From contig NZ_CP109178.1 in NCBI RefSeq assembly GCF_036248255.1, forward strand, positions 3,162,001-3,226,000: a stretch of 64,000 bases of DNA. Reading direction: 5' to 3'. The DNA comes from Streptomyces sp. NBC_01717 (GTDB taxonomy: Bacteria; Actinomycetota; Actinomycetes; Streptomycetales; Streptomycetaceae). A model generated the notes under the pieces. It had not been told where the DNA came from, searched no databases, and worked only from the letters and a program-made list of their open reading frames with translations. This document shows positions 1 to 10,098 of this stretch, piece by piece. A program made the translations under genes and the position numbers. The first letter of the stretch is position 1. Every line of letters begins with the position of its first letter.

Positions 1-1
1 T

Positions 2-652
2 CCGCTGCACCCGGAGCGGCGTACGGCCGTGGTCGACTGGGCCCGTACCCGCGGCGGTCTGGTCCTGGAGGACGACTACGACGGGGAGTTCCGTTACGAC
101 CGTGAGCCGGTGGGCGCCGTCCAGGGCCTCGGTCCGGACCGGGTCGTCCACCTCGGCTCCGTCAGCAAGAGCCTCTCCCCCGCCATCCGCCTGGGCTGGA
201 TGGTGCTGCCCGAGCATCTCGTCGGCGCCGTGCTGGCCGCCAAGGGGGAACGCGAGGGCTGGGCGAGCGTCCTGGACCAGCTCACGCTCGCCGACTTCAT
301 CGAATCCGGCCACTACGACCGGCACATCCGCCGGATGCGGCAGCGCTACCGGCACCGCCGTGACCAGTTGGTCGCCGCCCTGGCCGCACACGCCCCGCAC
401 ATCGCGCCCACCGGCATCGCCGCCGGACTGCACGCCGTCCTGCGGCTGCCGCCCGGCACCGAACGCTCCACCGTCAAGGCCGCCGCCTGGCAGGGCCTCG
501 GCCTGGACCCGCTCGCCGACTTCCGTCATCCGGCCGCCACCATGCCCGCCGAGGACGGCCTGGTAGTGGGCTATGCGACGCCGCCGGACCATGCGTACGG
601 CGCGGCCCTGGAGGCGCTGTGCCGGGCCCTGCCACCACCGCCCGGCGCCTGA
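2..652 (+). CDS. MocR/GntR-type regulator with aminotransferase-like domain (5' end missing)
   Basis: The visible 216 residues are the C-terminal part of a fold-type I PLP aminotransferase domain. The frame is open to the window edge, so the start and the expected N-terminal GntR winged helix lie outside. The EDDYDGEFRYD segment and the SVSKSLSP segment, whose lysine should form the PLP aldimine, are typical of the MocR/PdxR regulator family rather than of free aminotransferases. MocR proteins bind PLP or an amino-compound adduct and control amine or vitamin B6 genes; which genes this one controls is not visible. It converges on the tetR gene and a short hairpin separates them. A plain aminotransferase cannot be fully excluded without the N-terminus. 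Confidence 0.88.
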   Translation, partial: PLHPERRTAVVDWARTRGGLVLEDDYDGEFRYDREPVGAVQGLGPDRVVHLGSVSKSLSPAIRLGWMVLPEHLVGAVLAAKGEREGWASVLDQLTLADFIESGHYDRHIRRMRQRYRHRRDQLVAALAAHAPHIAPTGIAAGLHAVLRLPPGTERSTVKAAAWQGLGLDPLADFRHPAATMPAEDGLVVGYATPPDHAYGAALEALCRALPPPPGA

Positions 653-699
653 CCGGGCCGGGTCGGTCACATCTCAGCCCGTCCGGCGATGGAGGACAC

Positions 700-719
700 C
701 GCGTGGCCGAGGCCACGCG
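700..719. terminator. Hairpin between convergent genes
   Basis: Perfect palindrome CGCGTGGCC-GA-GGCCACGCG lies between the ends of the MocR gene (+) and the tetR gene (-). It has no T-run, as is usual for Streptomyces terminators, and could serve both strands. Confidence 0.55.
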
Positions 720-723
720 ATCG

Positions 724-1311
724 CTACGACACCCGTCCCTCGAGCACCGCCTTCAGCCCGTCCGTCAGGTCCTGCGCCGATGGCGCCGAGTCGCGGTCCA
801 TCATCCACTGCACCATCACACCTGCCAGCAGCGCCTGGCAGAACAGCCCGGCGACCCGCGCCCGCTCCGGGTCGGTCTCCGGGTCGATGCCCAGCATGTT
901 CTCGGCGAGCCCGTTCCGGCCTTCGCGCTGCGGGCCCGCCAGAGCCTTCTGCAGCTCGGGGTCGGAGTCGACCCGGGACACGACCTCCATCTGGAGTTGC
1001 CAGACGGCACGTGTCCGTTCGTAGCTGCCGATCACCCGCTCCCAGACGTCGCGGAACTGGTCGAGAGGCGCCTGGGCGGAACCGTCGCCGCGCCCGGCGT
1101 CATCCGGCTGCTTGGTGAGCAACTCGCCCCACTCCTCCGTCACCTTGAGGAAGGCGAGATTGAGCAGGGCCTCCTTGGAGCCGTAGTGGTAACCGATGGA
1201 GGCGAGGTTGGTGCCGGAGGCCGCAACGATGTCGCGGGCCGTCGTCCGGGCGTACCCCTTCTCCAGCAGGCAGCGCTTGGCGCCTTCGAGCAGATCCTCA
1301 CGGTGTCCCAT
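724..1311 (-). CDS. TetR-family transcriptional regulator
   Basis: 195-aa protein with an N-terminal TetR helix-turn-helix (about residues 5-50; TTARDIVAASGTNLASIGYHYGSKEALL), followed by a divergent all-helical ligand domain. The last part (WMMDRDSAP, TDGLKAVLEG) looks like the C-terminal dimerisation region of TetR_C-type proteins. It lies downstream of serA on the same strand. No SD precedes the ATG, so translation may be leaderless or weak. A long near-perfect inverted repeat ends 10 bp upstream of the start and is the obvious candidate for an autoregulatory operator. The ligand is unknown. Confidence 0.93.
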   Translation of the reverse strand: MGHREDLLEGAKRCLLEKGYARTTARDIVAASGTNLASIGYHYGSKEALLNLAFLKVTEEWGELLTKQPDDAGRGDGSAQAPLDQFRDVWERVIGSYERTRAVWQLQMEVVSRVDSDPELQKALAGPQREGRNGLAENMLGIDPETDPERARVAGLFCQALLAGVMVQWMMDRDSAPSAQDLTDGLKAVLEGRVS

Positions 1312-1320
1312 GAAAGCAGC

Positions 1321-1371
1321 GTACCCGGCATGCAGACGTTTGTGTAAGACGCACGTCTACATGCCGGGTAC
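1321..1371. promoter_or_regulatory. 19-bp inverted repeat upstream of tetR (operator and/or serA terminator)
   Basis: The arms 1321-1339 and 1353-1371 match at 18 of 19 positions (GTACCCGGCATGyAGACGT) around a 13-bp spacer. The repeat lies between the serA stop and the tetR start. There is no U-tract, and the closeness to the tetR start favours an operator; a role in ending serA transcription is also possible. Confidence 0.6.
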
Positions 1372-1394
1372 GCCGGCCCGCACAGGGTTTGCGA

Positions 1395-2987
1395 TCAGTC
1401 CGTGAGGTTCACCGAGCGGGCCGAGGCAGCGCCGATCTCCTCGGCGATCTCGCTCAGGACCGCAGCCGGGACGTCGTCGTCGACGGTGAGGACGACCAGC
1501 GCCTCGCCGCCGGCGGCCGCCCGCGAGACCTGCATGCCGGCGATGTTGAGACCGGCCTCGCCGAGAATCTTGCCGACCGCGCCGACGACACCGGGACGGT
1601 CCTCGTACCGCAGGACGACCATGTGGTCGGCGAGCGCCAGGTCCACATCGTGCTCGCCGATCGCGACGATCTTCTGGAGGTGCTTGGGGCCGGCCAGCGT
1701 GCCGGAGACCGCGACCTCCTCGCCGCTCGCCAGCGTGCCGCGGACCGTCACCACATTGCGGTGGTCCGGCGACTCGGAGCTGGTGGTGAGGCGGACCTCG
1801 ACACCGCGCTCCTGCGCGAAGAGCGGGGCGTTGACGTAGGACACCGTCTCGTCGACGACGTCCTCGAAGACGCCCTTGAGCGCGGAGAGTTCGAGCACCT
1901 TGACGTCGTGCTGGGTGATCTCGCCGTACACCTCGACATCGAGGCGGGCCGCGACCTCGCCCGCGAGCGCGGTGAAGATCCGGCCGAGCTTCTCGGCGAG
2001 CGGCAGGCCAGGACGTACGTCCTCGGCGATGACGCCGCCCTGCACGTTGACCGCGTCCGGCACGAGTTCACCGGCGAGCGCGAGGCGGACGGACTTGGCG
2101 ACCGCGATGCCCGCCTTCTCCTGCGCCTCGTCGGTGGAGGCGCCGAGGTGCGGGGTGCAGACGACCTGGTCGAACTGGAACAGCGGGGAGTCCGTGCAGG
2201 GCTCCTTCGCGTACACGTCGAGACCGGCGCCGGCGACGCGGCCCTCCTTGAGGGCGGAGGCGAGCGCCTCCTCGTCGACGATGCCACCGCGAGCGGCGTT
2301 GACGATCCGCACCGAGGGCTTCACCTTGTGCAGCGCCTCGTCGCCGATCAGACCGAGCGTCTCGGGGGTCTTCGGCAGGTGCACGGTGATGAAGTCGGAG
2401 ACTTCCAGCAGCTCGTCCAGCGTGAGGAGCTTGACGCCCATCTGCGCGGCGCGGGCCGGCTGCACATAGGGGTCGTACGCGACGATCTTCATGCCGAAGG
2501 CCGACATGCGCTGCGCGACCAGCACGCCGATGCGGCCGAGGCCGACGACACCGAGGGTCTTCTCGCTCAGCTCGACGCCGGTGTACTTGGAGCGCTTCCA
2601 CTCGCCGTTCTTGAGGGCGGTGTTGGCCTGCGGGATGTTGCGCGCGGTGGCGACGAGCAGACCGCAGGCCAGCTCGGCGGCGGTGACGATGTTGGACGTC
2701 GGGGCGTTGACGACCATCACGCCGGCCTTGGTGGCCGCGGACACGTCGACGTTGTCCAGACCGACGCCCGCGCGGGCGACGACCTTCAGCTTCTTCGCGG
2801 CGGCGACGGCCTCGGCATCGACCTTGGTGGCGGAACGCACCAGGATGGCGTCGACATCGGCGATCGCGGGGAGGAGTTCGGCGCGGTCCGCGCCGTTGCA
2901 GTGCCGGATGTCGAAATCCGGCCCCAGGGCGTCAACCGTGGCAGGCGACAGCTCTTCAGCGATGAGTACGACAGGTTTCGAGCTCAC
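1395..2987 (-). CDS. serA: D-3-phosphoglycerate dehydrogenase
   Basis: 530 aa. It catalyses the first step of serine synthesis (3-phosphoglycerate to 3-phosphohydroxypyruvate, NAD+). The N-terminal catalytic half has the Rossmann motif VGLGRIG near residue 150, the substrate/NAD segment NAARGGIVDE and the catalytic HLGAST segment. An intervening domain and a C-terminal ACT domain (about the last 75 residues, YEDRPGVVGAVG) make it the long, actinobacterial/mycobacterial SerA type that is feedback-inhibited by serine. The GTG at 2987 (MSSKPVVL) is chosen because GAGGA sits 6 nt upstream; an in-frame GTG four codons earlier lacks an SD. It is downstream of ilvC and separated from it by a strong terminator, so it is probably transcribed on its own. 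Confidence 0.97.
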   Translation of the reverse strand: MSSKPVVLIAEELSPATVDALGPDFDIRHCNGADRAELLPAIADVDAILVRSATKVDAEAVAAAKKLKVVARAGVGLDNVDVSAATKAGVMVVNAPTSNIVTAAELACGLLVATARNIPQANTALKNGEWKRSKYTGVELSEKTLGVVGLGRIGVLVAQRMSAFGMKIVAYDPYVQPARAAQMGVKLLTLDELLEVSDFITVHLPKTPETLGLIGDEALHKVKPSVRIVNAARGGIVDEEALASALKEGRVAGAGLDVYAKEPCTDSPLFQFDQVVCTPHLGASTDEAQEKAGIAVAKSVRLALAGELVPDAVNVQGGVIAEDVRPGLPLAEKLGRIFTALAGEVAARLDVEVYGEITQHDVKVLELSALKGVFEDVVDETVSYVNAPLFAQERGVEVRLTTSSESPDHRNVVTVRGTLASGEEVAVSGTLAGPKHLQKIVAIGEHDVDLALADHMVVLRYEDRPGVVGAVGKILGEAGLNIAGMQVSRAAAGGEALVVLTVDDDVPAAVLSEIAEEIGAASARSVNLTD

Positions 2988-3219
2988 GTGAGTCCTCACA
3001 AGTCCAGTGCGGACGGCCGTCCCGACGGCCGCAGGCGGTGGAGGGGCTTGCCGCGTGGAAGACGCACGACACTGTGGGCCTGACGCGTGTATGTGTGGAG
3101 AAGTGTAGTCATGCGCGAGGGCGCATTCTGCGCCCCGATGGAAGGATCACCCACATGGGGCTGGACGACTTGTACACACGTACGGCGCCACCTTCTTCCA
3201 GCGGTGATGCGGGGGATGC

Positions 3220-3253
3220 GCCGCGGGGCGGGTCCGAAGACCCGCCCCGCGGC
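3220..3253 (-). terminator. ilvC terminator
   Basis: Perfect 15-bp stem immediately after the ilvC stop: GCCGCGGGGCGGGTC pairs with GACCCGCCCCGCGGC. Read on the minus strand the loop is TTCG, an extra-stable tetraloop. It separates the ilv genes from serA. The rest of the 273-bp ilvC-serA gap (2988-3219) shows no gene; it must hold the serA promoter, but I see no convincing -35/-10 pair. Confidence 0.8.
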
Positions 3254-3260
3254 TTAGGAC

Positions 3261-4319
<1,059 letters not shown>

Positions 4320-4364
4320 TTACGTTTTCGGGTCTCGCCATACGAGCGGCGAGAGGGGTGGCGG

Positions 4365-4892
4365 CTAGGCCGTACGGTCGAGGGCGCGCAGCGAACGGTC
4401 GGTGATCGAGCGCGCGCCGCGCCCTATGGCGATGGTGCCGGACTGGACGAGCTCCTTGATGCCGTACTGCTCCAGCATCTTGAGCATGGCCTCCAGCTTG
4501 TCGGCGCCGCCGGTCGCCTCGATCGTGACGGCGTCCGGGGAGACGTCCACGGTCTTGGCGCGGAACAGCTTGACGATCTCGACGATCTGGGAGCGGGTCT
4601 CGTTGTCGGCGCGGACCTTCACCAGGACGAGCTCACGCTGGATCGCAGCGGACGGCTCGAGTTCGACGATCTTCAGTACGTTGATCAGCTTGTTGAGCTG
4701 CTTGGTGACCTGCTCGAGGGGCAGGTCCTCGACCCCCACGACGATGGTGATGCGCGAGATGTCGGGGTGCTCGGTGGTACCGACCGCGAGCGAGTCGATG
4801 TTGAAGCCGCGTCGGGAGAACAGGGCCGTGATCCGGGCGAGGACACCGGGCTTGTTCTCGACCAGGACGGAGAGCGTGTGCTTGGTGGACAT
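4365..4892 (-). CDS. ilvN: Acetolactate synthase regulatory (small) subunit
   Basis: 175 aa. It is the regulatory partner of IlvB and confers valine feedback inhibition and full activity. An N-terminal ACT domain (TLSVLVENKPGVLARITALFSRRGFNIDSL) is followed by the C-terminal ALS-ss domain (about residues 85-165). The ATG at 4892 begins with MSTKHTL, the conserved start of the family; the upstream frame extension reads through low-complexity sequence. It starts 22 nt after the ilvB stop, so the two subunits are co-transcribed. The SD is weak (GAGAGACCGACTCC before ATG), so coupling to ilvB translation is plausible. Confidence 0.96.
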   Translation of the reverse strand: MSTKHTLSVLVENKPGVLARITALFSRRGFNIDSLAVGTTEHPDISRITIVVGVEDLPLEQVTKQLNKLINVLKIVELEPSAAIQRELVLVKVRADNETRSQIVEIVKLFRAKTVDVSPDAVTIEATGGADKLEAMLKMLEQYGIKELVQSGTIAIGRGARSITDRSLRALDRTA

Positions 4893-4914
4893 GGAGTCGG
4901 TCTCTCTCTGTCTC

Positions 4915-6765
4915 TCAGTCGTCTTCGTTGTCGCCGAAGTCGGGGCGGACGCCACGGGCGGCCATGACCTCGTCGTTGGAGGTGCCGGCGGCGACCATCG
5001 GCCACACCATGGCGTCCTCGTGGACGATGAAGTCGATGACGACCGGGCGGTCGTTGATCGCGTTGGCCTCCGCGATGACCTTGTCCAGATCGGCCGGGTC
5101 CTCGCAGCGGATCGCGTAGCAGCCCATGGCCTCGGACAGCTTGACGAAGTCCGGCACGCGGGTGCCCTTCGCCGGGGCGCCCTCGGTGTCGGCGCCCGAG
5201 TGCAGCACGGTGTGGGAGTACCGCTGGTTGTAGAACAGGGTCTGCCACTGGCGGACCATCCCGAGCGCGCCGTTGTTGATGATCGCGACCTTGATCGGGA
5301 TGTTGTTGAGCGCGCAGGTGGTGAGTTCCTGATTGGTCATCTGGAAGCAGCCGTCGCCGTCGATCGCCCAGACCGTACGGTCCGGCATGCCGGCCTTGGC
5401 GCCCATCGCGGCCGGGACCGCGTAACCCATCGTTCCGGCGCCGCCGGAGTTCAGCCAGGTGGCGGGCTGCTCGTACTGGATGAAGTGCGAGGCCCACATC
5501 TGGTGCTGGCCGACGCCTGCCGCGAAGATCGTGTTCTTGGGGGCGAGCTCACCGATGCGCTGGATGACCTGCTGCGGGGAGAGGCTGCCGTCCTCGGGGA
5601 GGTCGTAGCCGACGGGGTAGGTGTCGCGCCAGCGGTTGAGGTCCTTCCACCAGGCGGCGTAGTCGCCGGTGTGTCCCTCGGTGTGCTCGGCCTGGACAGC
5701 CTGGACGAGGTCGGCGATGACCTCGCGGGCGTCACCGACGATCGGCACGTCGGCGGTGCGGTTCTTGCCGATCTCCGCCGGGTCGATGTCGGCGTGGACG
5801 ATCTTGGCGTACGGGGCGAAGCTGTCCAGCTTGCCGGTGACGCGGTCGTCGAAGCGGGCTCCGAGGGCGACGATCAGGTCGGCCTTCTGCAGCGCGGTGA
5901 CGGCGGTGACCGAACCGTGCATGCCCGGCATTCCCACGTGCAGCGGGTGGCTGTCGGGGAACGAACCGAGCGCCATCAGGGTGGTGGTGACGGGCGCTCC
6001 GGTGAGCTCGGCGAGGACCTTCAGCTCGGCGGTCGCCCCGGCCTTCATGACACCGCCGCCGACGTACAGCACCGGCCGCTTGGCCTGGGTGATGAGCTTG
6101 GCGGCCTCACGGATCTGCTTGGCGTGCGGCTTGGTGACCGGACGGTAGCCGGGCAGGTCCTGGGTCGGCGGCCAGCTGAACGTGGTCTGCGCCTGCAGGG
6201 CGTCCTTGGCGATGTCGACGAGGACGGGACCCGGACGGCCGGTGGAGGCGATGTGGAAGGCCTCGGCGATCGTGTGCGGAATGTCCTCGGCCCGGGTGAC
6301 CAGGAAGTTGTGCTTGGTGACCGGCATCGTGATGCCGCAGATGTCGGCTTCCTGGAAGGCGTCCGTGCCGATCGCCTTGGAGGCGACCTGGCCGGTGATC
6401 GCGACCAGCGGGACGGAGTCCATGTGCGCGTCGGCGATCGGGGTGACCAGGTTGGTGGCGCCCGGGCCGGAAGTGGCCATGCAGACACCGACCTTGCCGG
6501 TGGCCTGCGCGTAGCCGGTGGCGGCGTGTCCGGCACCCTGCTCGTGACGGACCAGCACATGACGGACCCGCGTGGAGTCCATCATCGGGTCGTACGCCGG
6601 AAGGATGGCGCCGCCGGGAATGCCGAATACCGTGTCGGCCCCCACCTCCTCAAGAGACCGGATGAGGGACTGCGCACCCGTGACGTGCTCAACGGTGGCG
6701 GAGGACGATCCGCCGTTACGGGCCCGCGGCTGGGGATGATGGGCCCCGGTGGCCTGCTCGGTCAT
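4915..6765 (-). CDS. ilvB: Acetolactate synthase catalytic (large) subunit
   Basis: 616 aa TPP- and FAD-dependent enzyme. It condenses two pyruvates, or pyruvate and 2-ketobutyrate, at the entry to branched-chain amino acid synthesis. The N-terminal TPP-binding (PYR) domain starts at [23 protein letters not shown]. The middle domain has [18 protein letters not shown], and the C-terminal domain has the GDGCFQM...IINN TPP/Mg motif. The ATG at 6765 (MTEQATG) is chosen because GAGAAGAG ends 7 nt upstream; the ATG two codons earlier (6771) is too close to that SD. It heads the ilvB-ilvN-ilvC unit and is preceded by a leader-peptide attenuator. Confidence 0.96.
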   Translation of the reverse strand: MTEQATGAHHPQPRARNGGSSSATVEHVTGAQSLIRSLEEVGADTVFGIPGGAILPAYDPMMDSTRVRHVLVRHEQGAGHAATGYAQATGKVGVCMATSGPGATNLVTPIADAHMDSVPLVAITGQVASKAIGTDAFQEADICGITMPVTKHNFLVTRAEDIPHTIAEAFHIASTGRPGPVLVDIAKDALQAQTTFSWPPTQDLPGYRPVTKPHAKQIREAAKLITQAKRPVLYVGGGVMKAGATAELKVLAELTGAPVTTTLMALGSFPDSHPLHVGMPGMHGSVTAVTALQKADLIVALGARFDDRVTGKLDSFAPYAKIVHADIDPAEIGKNRTADVPIVGDAREVIADLVQAVQAEHTEGHTGDYAAWWKDLNRWRDTYPVGYDLPEDGSLSPQQVIQRIGELAPKNTIFAAGVGQHQMWASHFIQYEQPATWLNSGGAGTMGYAVPAAMGAKAGMPDRTVWAIDGDGCFQMTNQELTTCALNNIPIKVAIINNGALGMVRQWQTLFYNQRYSHTVLHSGADTEGAPAKGTRVPDFVKLSEAMGCYAIRCEDPADLDKVIAEANAINDRPVVIDFIVHEDAMVWPMVAAGTSNDEVMAARGVRPDFGDNEDD

Positions 6766-6830
6766 CGGCATTCTCTTCTCGAAGCTGAGGGTTTTTGCGG
6801 GGTTTTGAGGTGTGCCAGTGCAACAAAAAA

Positions 6831-6858
6831 CCCCTCGTGCCGTGAGGCAAGCGAGGGG
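6831..6858 (-). terminator. ilvB attenuator terminator
   Basis: On the minus strand CCCCTCG (6858-6852) pairs with CGAGGGG (6837-6831), and TTTTTT follows directly. A U-tract is rare in this genome, which marks this as a true intrinsic attenuator between the leader peptide and ilvB. A second CCCTCG (6894-6889) upstream can compete for the same 3' arm and would act as the antiterminator. Confidence 0.85.
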
Positions 6859-6876
6859 AGCGCGCCGGTGCGGTCT

Positions 6877-6901
6877 GCAGAGTGTCAACGAGGGACTCTG
6901 C
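6877..6901 (-). promoter_or_regulatory. ilvB leader hairpin
   Basis: GCAGAGT and ACTCTGC form a perfect 7-bp stem directly after the leader-peptide stop. Its loop contains CCCTCG, the segment that can pair with the terminator 3' arm. It is therefore the probable switch element: a ribosome stalled on Ile-Leu-Val-Leu codons would change whether it folds. Confidence 0.65.
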
Positions 6902-6902
6902 T

Positions 6903-6944
6903 TCAGCCGACGCGCTTTCCAAGTACGAGAATTCGGGTGCGCAT
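6903..6944 (-). CDS. ilvB leader peptide [13 protein letters not shown]
   Basis: A 13-codon ORF with four consecutive branched-chain codons, Ile-Leu-Val-Leu. Three of them are ATT, GTA and CTT, which are rare in this high-GC genome. It lies upstream of the U-tract terminator and ilvB. A virtually identical ilvB leader peptide is known in other actinobacteria. Its role is to sense charged Ile/Leu/Val-tRNA by ribosome stalling. There is no SD, and the probable transcription start coincides with the ATG, so it is likely translated leaderless. Confidence 0.88.
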   Translation of the reverse strand: MRTRILVLGKRVG

Positions 6945-6951
6945 GGCATTG

Positions 6952-6981
6952 ACCCTCTCTCCGACGCGCACAGCGTGTCAA
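6952..6981 (-). promoter_or_regulatory. Probable ilvB promoter
   Basis: A perfect -35 TTGACA (6981-6976) is followed after 18 bp by GAGGGT (6957-6952), close to the Streptomyces -10 TAGGGT. The A of the leader ATG is 8 nt beyond the -10, so transcription would start at or beside it. The -35 overlaps the stop codon of the upstream GGDEF-EAL gene. Confidence 0.6.
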
Positions 6982-9914
6982 GTAGGTGGGATAGGCATCT
7001 CAGAATGTGGTCCGCTGAGCAGCGGAATCGAGCCGCCCGTCAGGACGGGCTGAGCAGCGGGGCCGCCAGGCACCGGGAACTCGCCGCGCACCAGCGTGCG
7101 GCGCAGACGGTACTCGTCCAGCGGCCCGGAGAAGGCCATCCCCTGGCCGTGCGTACAGCCCATGGCGCGCAGCGCGAGGACCTGTTCCGGCACGTCGACC
7201 CCGTCGGCCACCGACTGCAGGCCGAGGTCGCAGGCGATCCTCAGCAGCCCACTGGTGATCTTGTGCAGGCGGGCCGATTCCACGACGCCCTCGACGAGAC
7301 CACGGTCCAGTTTCAGTACGTCGATGGGGAGCCGGCGCAGCGCGTTGATCGCGGCGTAGCCGCTGCCGAAGCCGTCGAGCGCGATCCGCACGCCGAGCCG
7401 GCGCAGCCCGACGAGACGCTGTTCGAGCTCGTCGAAGGAGACCCGGGGGTCGTTGTCGGAGACCTCGATCATCAGCGCCCCCGAGGGCAGGCCGTGCCGG
7501 GTGAGAAGCGCCTCGACGGAGCCGAACGGCATCGCCCTGTCCAGCAGCCTGCGGGCGGACAGCCGGACGGCCACGGCGACCTGGTGCCCGGCCCTGGCCC
7601 GGTCGGCGGCCTGCTCGACGGCCTCTTCGAGGAGCCAGCGGCCGAGCTCCGCGGTGCGGTCGCTGTCCTCGGCGACGCGGAGGAACTCGGCGGGGGTGAA
7701 CAGGATTCCCTGCGCGGAGCGCCAGCGGGCCTGTGCGGCGACGGCGGCGACGGTGCCGGTGGCGAGATGGACCACGGGCTGGTGGAGCAGGGCGAACTCG
7801 CCGTCCCGCAGGGCGGTGCGCAGCCGGGCCGCCAGCTCGGATCGGCGTACCACTTCGGCCTGCATCTGCGGAGCGTACAGCTCGACGCGGTCCTTGCCGG
7901 CCGCCTTGGCGCGATACATGGCCAGGTCGGCGTTGCGCATGAGGTCGGTGGGGGTGATGGCGGACTCGGCGAAGGCGACCCCGATGGAAGCGGCGACGCG
8001 GACCTCGCCGCCGCCGATCCGGTACGGCTGGGAGAGCGCGAGGCGCAGCCGGTCGGCGATCTCGTGGACCTGGCACTCCCGGGCGCCCTGGTCGTGCGCG
8101 CCGTCTCCGAGAATGAGCGCCGCGAACTCGTCGCCGCCGAGGCGGGCCGCGGTGTCCCCGGCCCGCACGGACTCCTGGAGGCGGCGAGCGGCCTGGACGA
8201 GCAGCTCGTCGCCAGCCTGGTGGCCGAGACGGTCGTTGACCGCCTTGAAGCCGTCGAGGTCGATGAAGAGCACCGCGGTGCCGGGGTCACCGGAGCGGCG
8301 GCCGCCGAGAGCCTGGCGGACCCGCTCGGTGAACAGGGCGCGGTTGGGCAGGTCGGTGAGCGGGTCGTGCTCGGCGTTGTGCTGCAACTGGGCCTGCAGC
8401 CTGACCCGTTCGGTCACGTCCCGGCTGTTGAGGATCAGCCCGCCCTGGTGGCGGTTGACGGTGGACTCGACGTTGAGCCAGTCTCCGGTGCCGGATCGGA
8501 ACCGGCACTCGATCCGGGTGGTGGGTTCCTCGCTGGGCGGCGCGGCCAGAAACCGCCGTACTTCGTGGACCACGCGCCCCAGGTCCTCGGGATGGATGAT
8601 CGAGGCGAGCTCGGCGCCGATGAGATCGTCGGCCTCCCGCCCGTAGACACCGGCGGCGGCAGGGCTGACGTACCGGAGTACGCCGGTGGGGGCGGCGATC
8701 ATGATGACGTCACTGGACCCCTGGACCAGGGAGCGGAAGTGGTTCTCCTTCTGCGCCAGCTCCTGGGTGAGCGCGATGTTGTCGACGAGCATGATGCCCT
8801 GCCGTACGACCAGGGCGAGCACCACCATGCAGCCGGTGAAGACCACGACGCGGTCGACCCGGCGGCCCTCGATGACGTTGTAGAGGATGCCGAGGGTGCA
8901 GACGGCCGCGGCGAGATACGGCGTCAGCGCGGCCAGTGAACCGGCGATCGGCCGGCTGGTGGTGCGCGGGGCCGGGCGCTGCTCGACAGCGTTGTCTCCT
9001 GGCCGGTTCGCACCCCAGGGGGCGTACGCGAGGAGCAGCGAACCGGCGAACCAGCCGGCGTCCAGCAACTGGCCGGAGTGGTAGGTCTGGCGGAGCAGCG
9101 GCGAGGTGAACAGCGCGTCGCAGAGGACCGTCAGAGCGAGGGCGGCGATGGCCGTGTTCACCGCGGAGCGGTTGACGTTGGCCCGCCGGAAGTGCAGGGC
9201 GAGCACCATGGAGACCAGCACGATGTCCAGCAGCGGATAGGCCAGCGAGAGCGCCGCGCGGGCCACGCTCGCCCCCTCGGCGTCGGCGAGATGCGCCGTG
9301 TGGGCGAGCGCCAGGCTCCAGGAGAGCGTGAGGAGCGATCCGCCGATCAGCCAGGAGTCCAGCACCAGACAGACCCAACCGGCCCTGGTGACAGGGCGCT
9401 TGGCGAGGACGAGCAGTCCGACGATGGCGGGCGGCGCGAAGCAGAGGAAGAAGACGTCGGCCGGCGACGGGCTGGGCACATCGACACCGAGCACGACTTC
9501 GTACCAGCCCCAGACGGCGTTCCCCCCGGCGGCCATCAGCGAGGAGAGCGAGAACAGCAGCCAGGCGGGCCGGAACCGGTCGCAAGCGAAGCGCGCGTAG
9601 AGGAAGCAGGAGACGGCCGCGATCAGGGCAGCGGCACTGAGGCCGAAGTCACCCATGACGAGGGCCAGCTCGGACGAGCCCCAGCCGAAGGCCGCCCCCA
9701 CGGCGTAACCGCCGCAGACCAGGCCGAGAAGGATCTGTGAGACCGCCCCGGATGCCCCTCCGACGGTCGACTGTCGGGAGAAGAACGCCCCGAGAGCGCT
9801 CGCCGGGGCGCTCACCGAGGTGTCCCCGATGCCGTCGGGCGGGTGAGGGCGCGGCACGATGGGCGCCCAGGTGGTCTCCGTCGACCGCCCTGCCGCGTCG
9901 GATCGTTCGCCCAT
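6978..9914 (-). CDS. cdgE: Membrane PAS-GGDEF-(degenerate EAL) c-di-GMP protein
   Basis: 978 aa from the ATG at 9914 (MGERSDAAG). The N-terminal third has about nine to ten hydrophobic segments. It is followed by a PAS/PAC domain (near residues 420-540), GGDEF and EAL domains. The diguanylate cyclase site is intact ([13 protein letters not shown] at 593-597) and an inhibitory I-site RAGD lies five residues upstream. The EAL domain is degenerate: the EAL triplet reads AAQ (726-728), DDFGTG reads DGFGSG and EGVE reads DGVD. It should therefore make c-di-GMP rather than degrade it. The symbol rests on gene order beside ilvBNC, as I recall for S. coelicolor SCO5511. The start is uncertain because no clear SD is present. 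A 180-bp gap separates it from the upstream dehydrogenase. Confidence 0.92.
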   Translation of the reverse strand: MGERSDAAGRSTETTWAPIVPRPHPPDGIGDTSVSAPASALGAFFSRQSTVGGASGAVSQILLGLVCGGYAVGAAFGWGSSELALVMGDFGLSAAALIAAVSCFLYARFACDRFRPAWLLFSLSSLMAAGGNAVWGWYEVVLGVDVPSPSPADVFFLCFAPPAIVGLLVLAKRPVTRAGWVCLVLDSWLIGGSLLTLSWSLALAHTAHLADAEGASVARAALSLAYPLLDIVLVSMVLALHFRRANVNRSAVNTAIAALALTVLCDALFTSPLLRQTYHSGQLLDAGWFAGSLLLAYAPWGANRPGDNAVEQRPAPRTTSRPIAGSLAALTPYLAAAVCTLGILYNVIEGRRVDRVVVFTGCMVVLALVVRQGIMLVDNIALTQELAQKENHFRSLVQGSSDVIMIAAPTGVLRYVSPAAAGVYGREADDLIGAELASIIHPEDLGRVVHEVRRFLAAPPSEEPTTRIECRFRSGTGDWLNVESTVNRHQGGLILNSRDVTERVRLQAQLQHNAEHDPLTDLPNRALFTERVRQALGGRRSGDPGTAVLFIDLDGFKAVNDRLGHQAGDELLVQAARRLQESVRAGDTAARLGGDEFAALILGDGAHDQGARECQVHEIADRLRLALSQPYRIGGGEVRVAASIGVAFAESAITPTDLMRNADLAMYRAKAAGKDRVELYAPQMQAEVVRRSELAARLRTALRDGEFALLHQPVVHLATGTVAAVAAQARWRSAQGILFTPAEFLRVAEDSDRTAELGRWLLEEAVEQAADRARAGHQVAVAVRLSARRLLDRAMPFGSVEALLTRHGLPSGALMIEVSDNDPRVSFDELEQRLVGLRRLGVRIALDGFGSGYAAINALRRLPIDVLKLDRGLVEGVVESARLHKITSGLLRIACDLGLQSVADGVDVPEQVLALRAMGCTHGQGMAFSGPLDEYRLRRTLVRGEFPVPGGPAAQPVLTGGSIPLLSGPHSEMPIPPT

Positions 9915-10098
9915 CGGCCCCGCATCGCCCGTCGCCCCCCTCGCGTTCCGCTGCCACCCCGCGCCGTCCCTTCCACGGCGCAGCCCCCATTCGGGACGAT
10001 ACACCAGACTCGTCACACAGGGACATAGTTCCTCTACTCTCCGTGACGACCTGGGCAGTTGTCGACACTCTGCGCAGCAGAACGGATTCGCAGCGTGG

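Noticed and set aside
1389..3083. Long plus-strand open frame opposite serA
   Set aside because: Antisense frames stay open in high-GC codon usage; its product has the Gly/Asp/Arg/Leu pattern of a shadow and no family, while serA is certain.
4402..7053. 883-codon plus-strand frame across ilvN/ilvB
   Set aside because: Same shadow effect; it runs over two certain genes and their attenuator.
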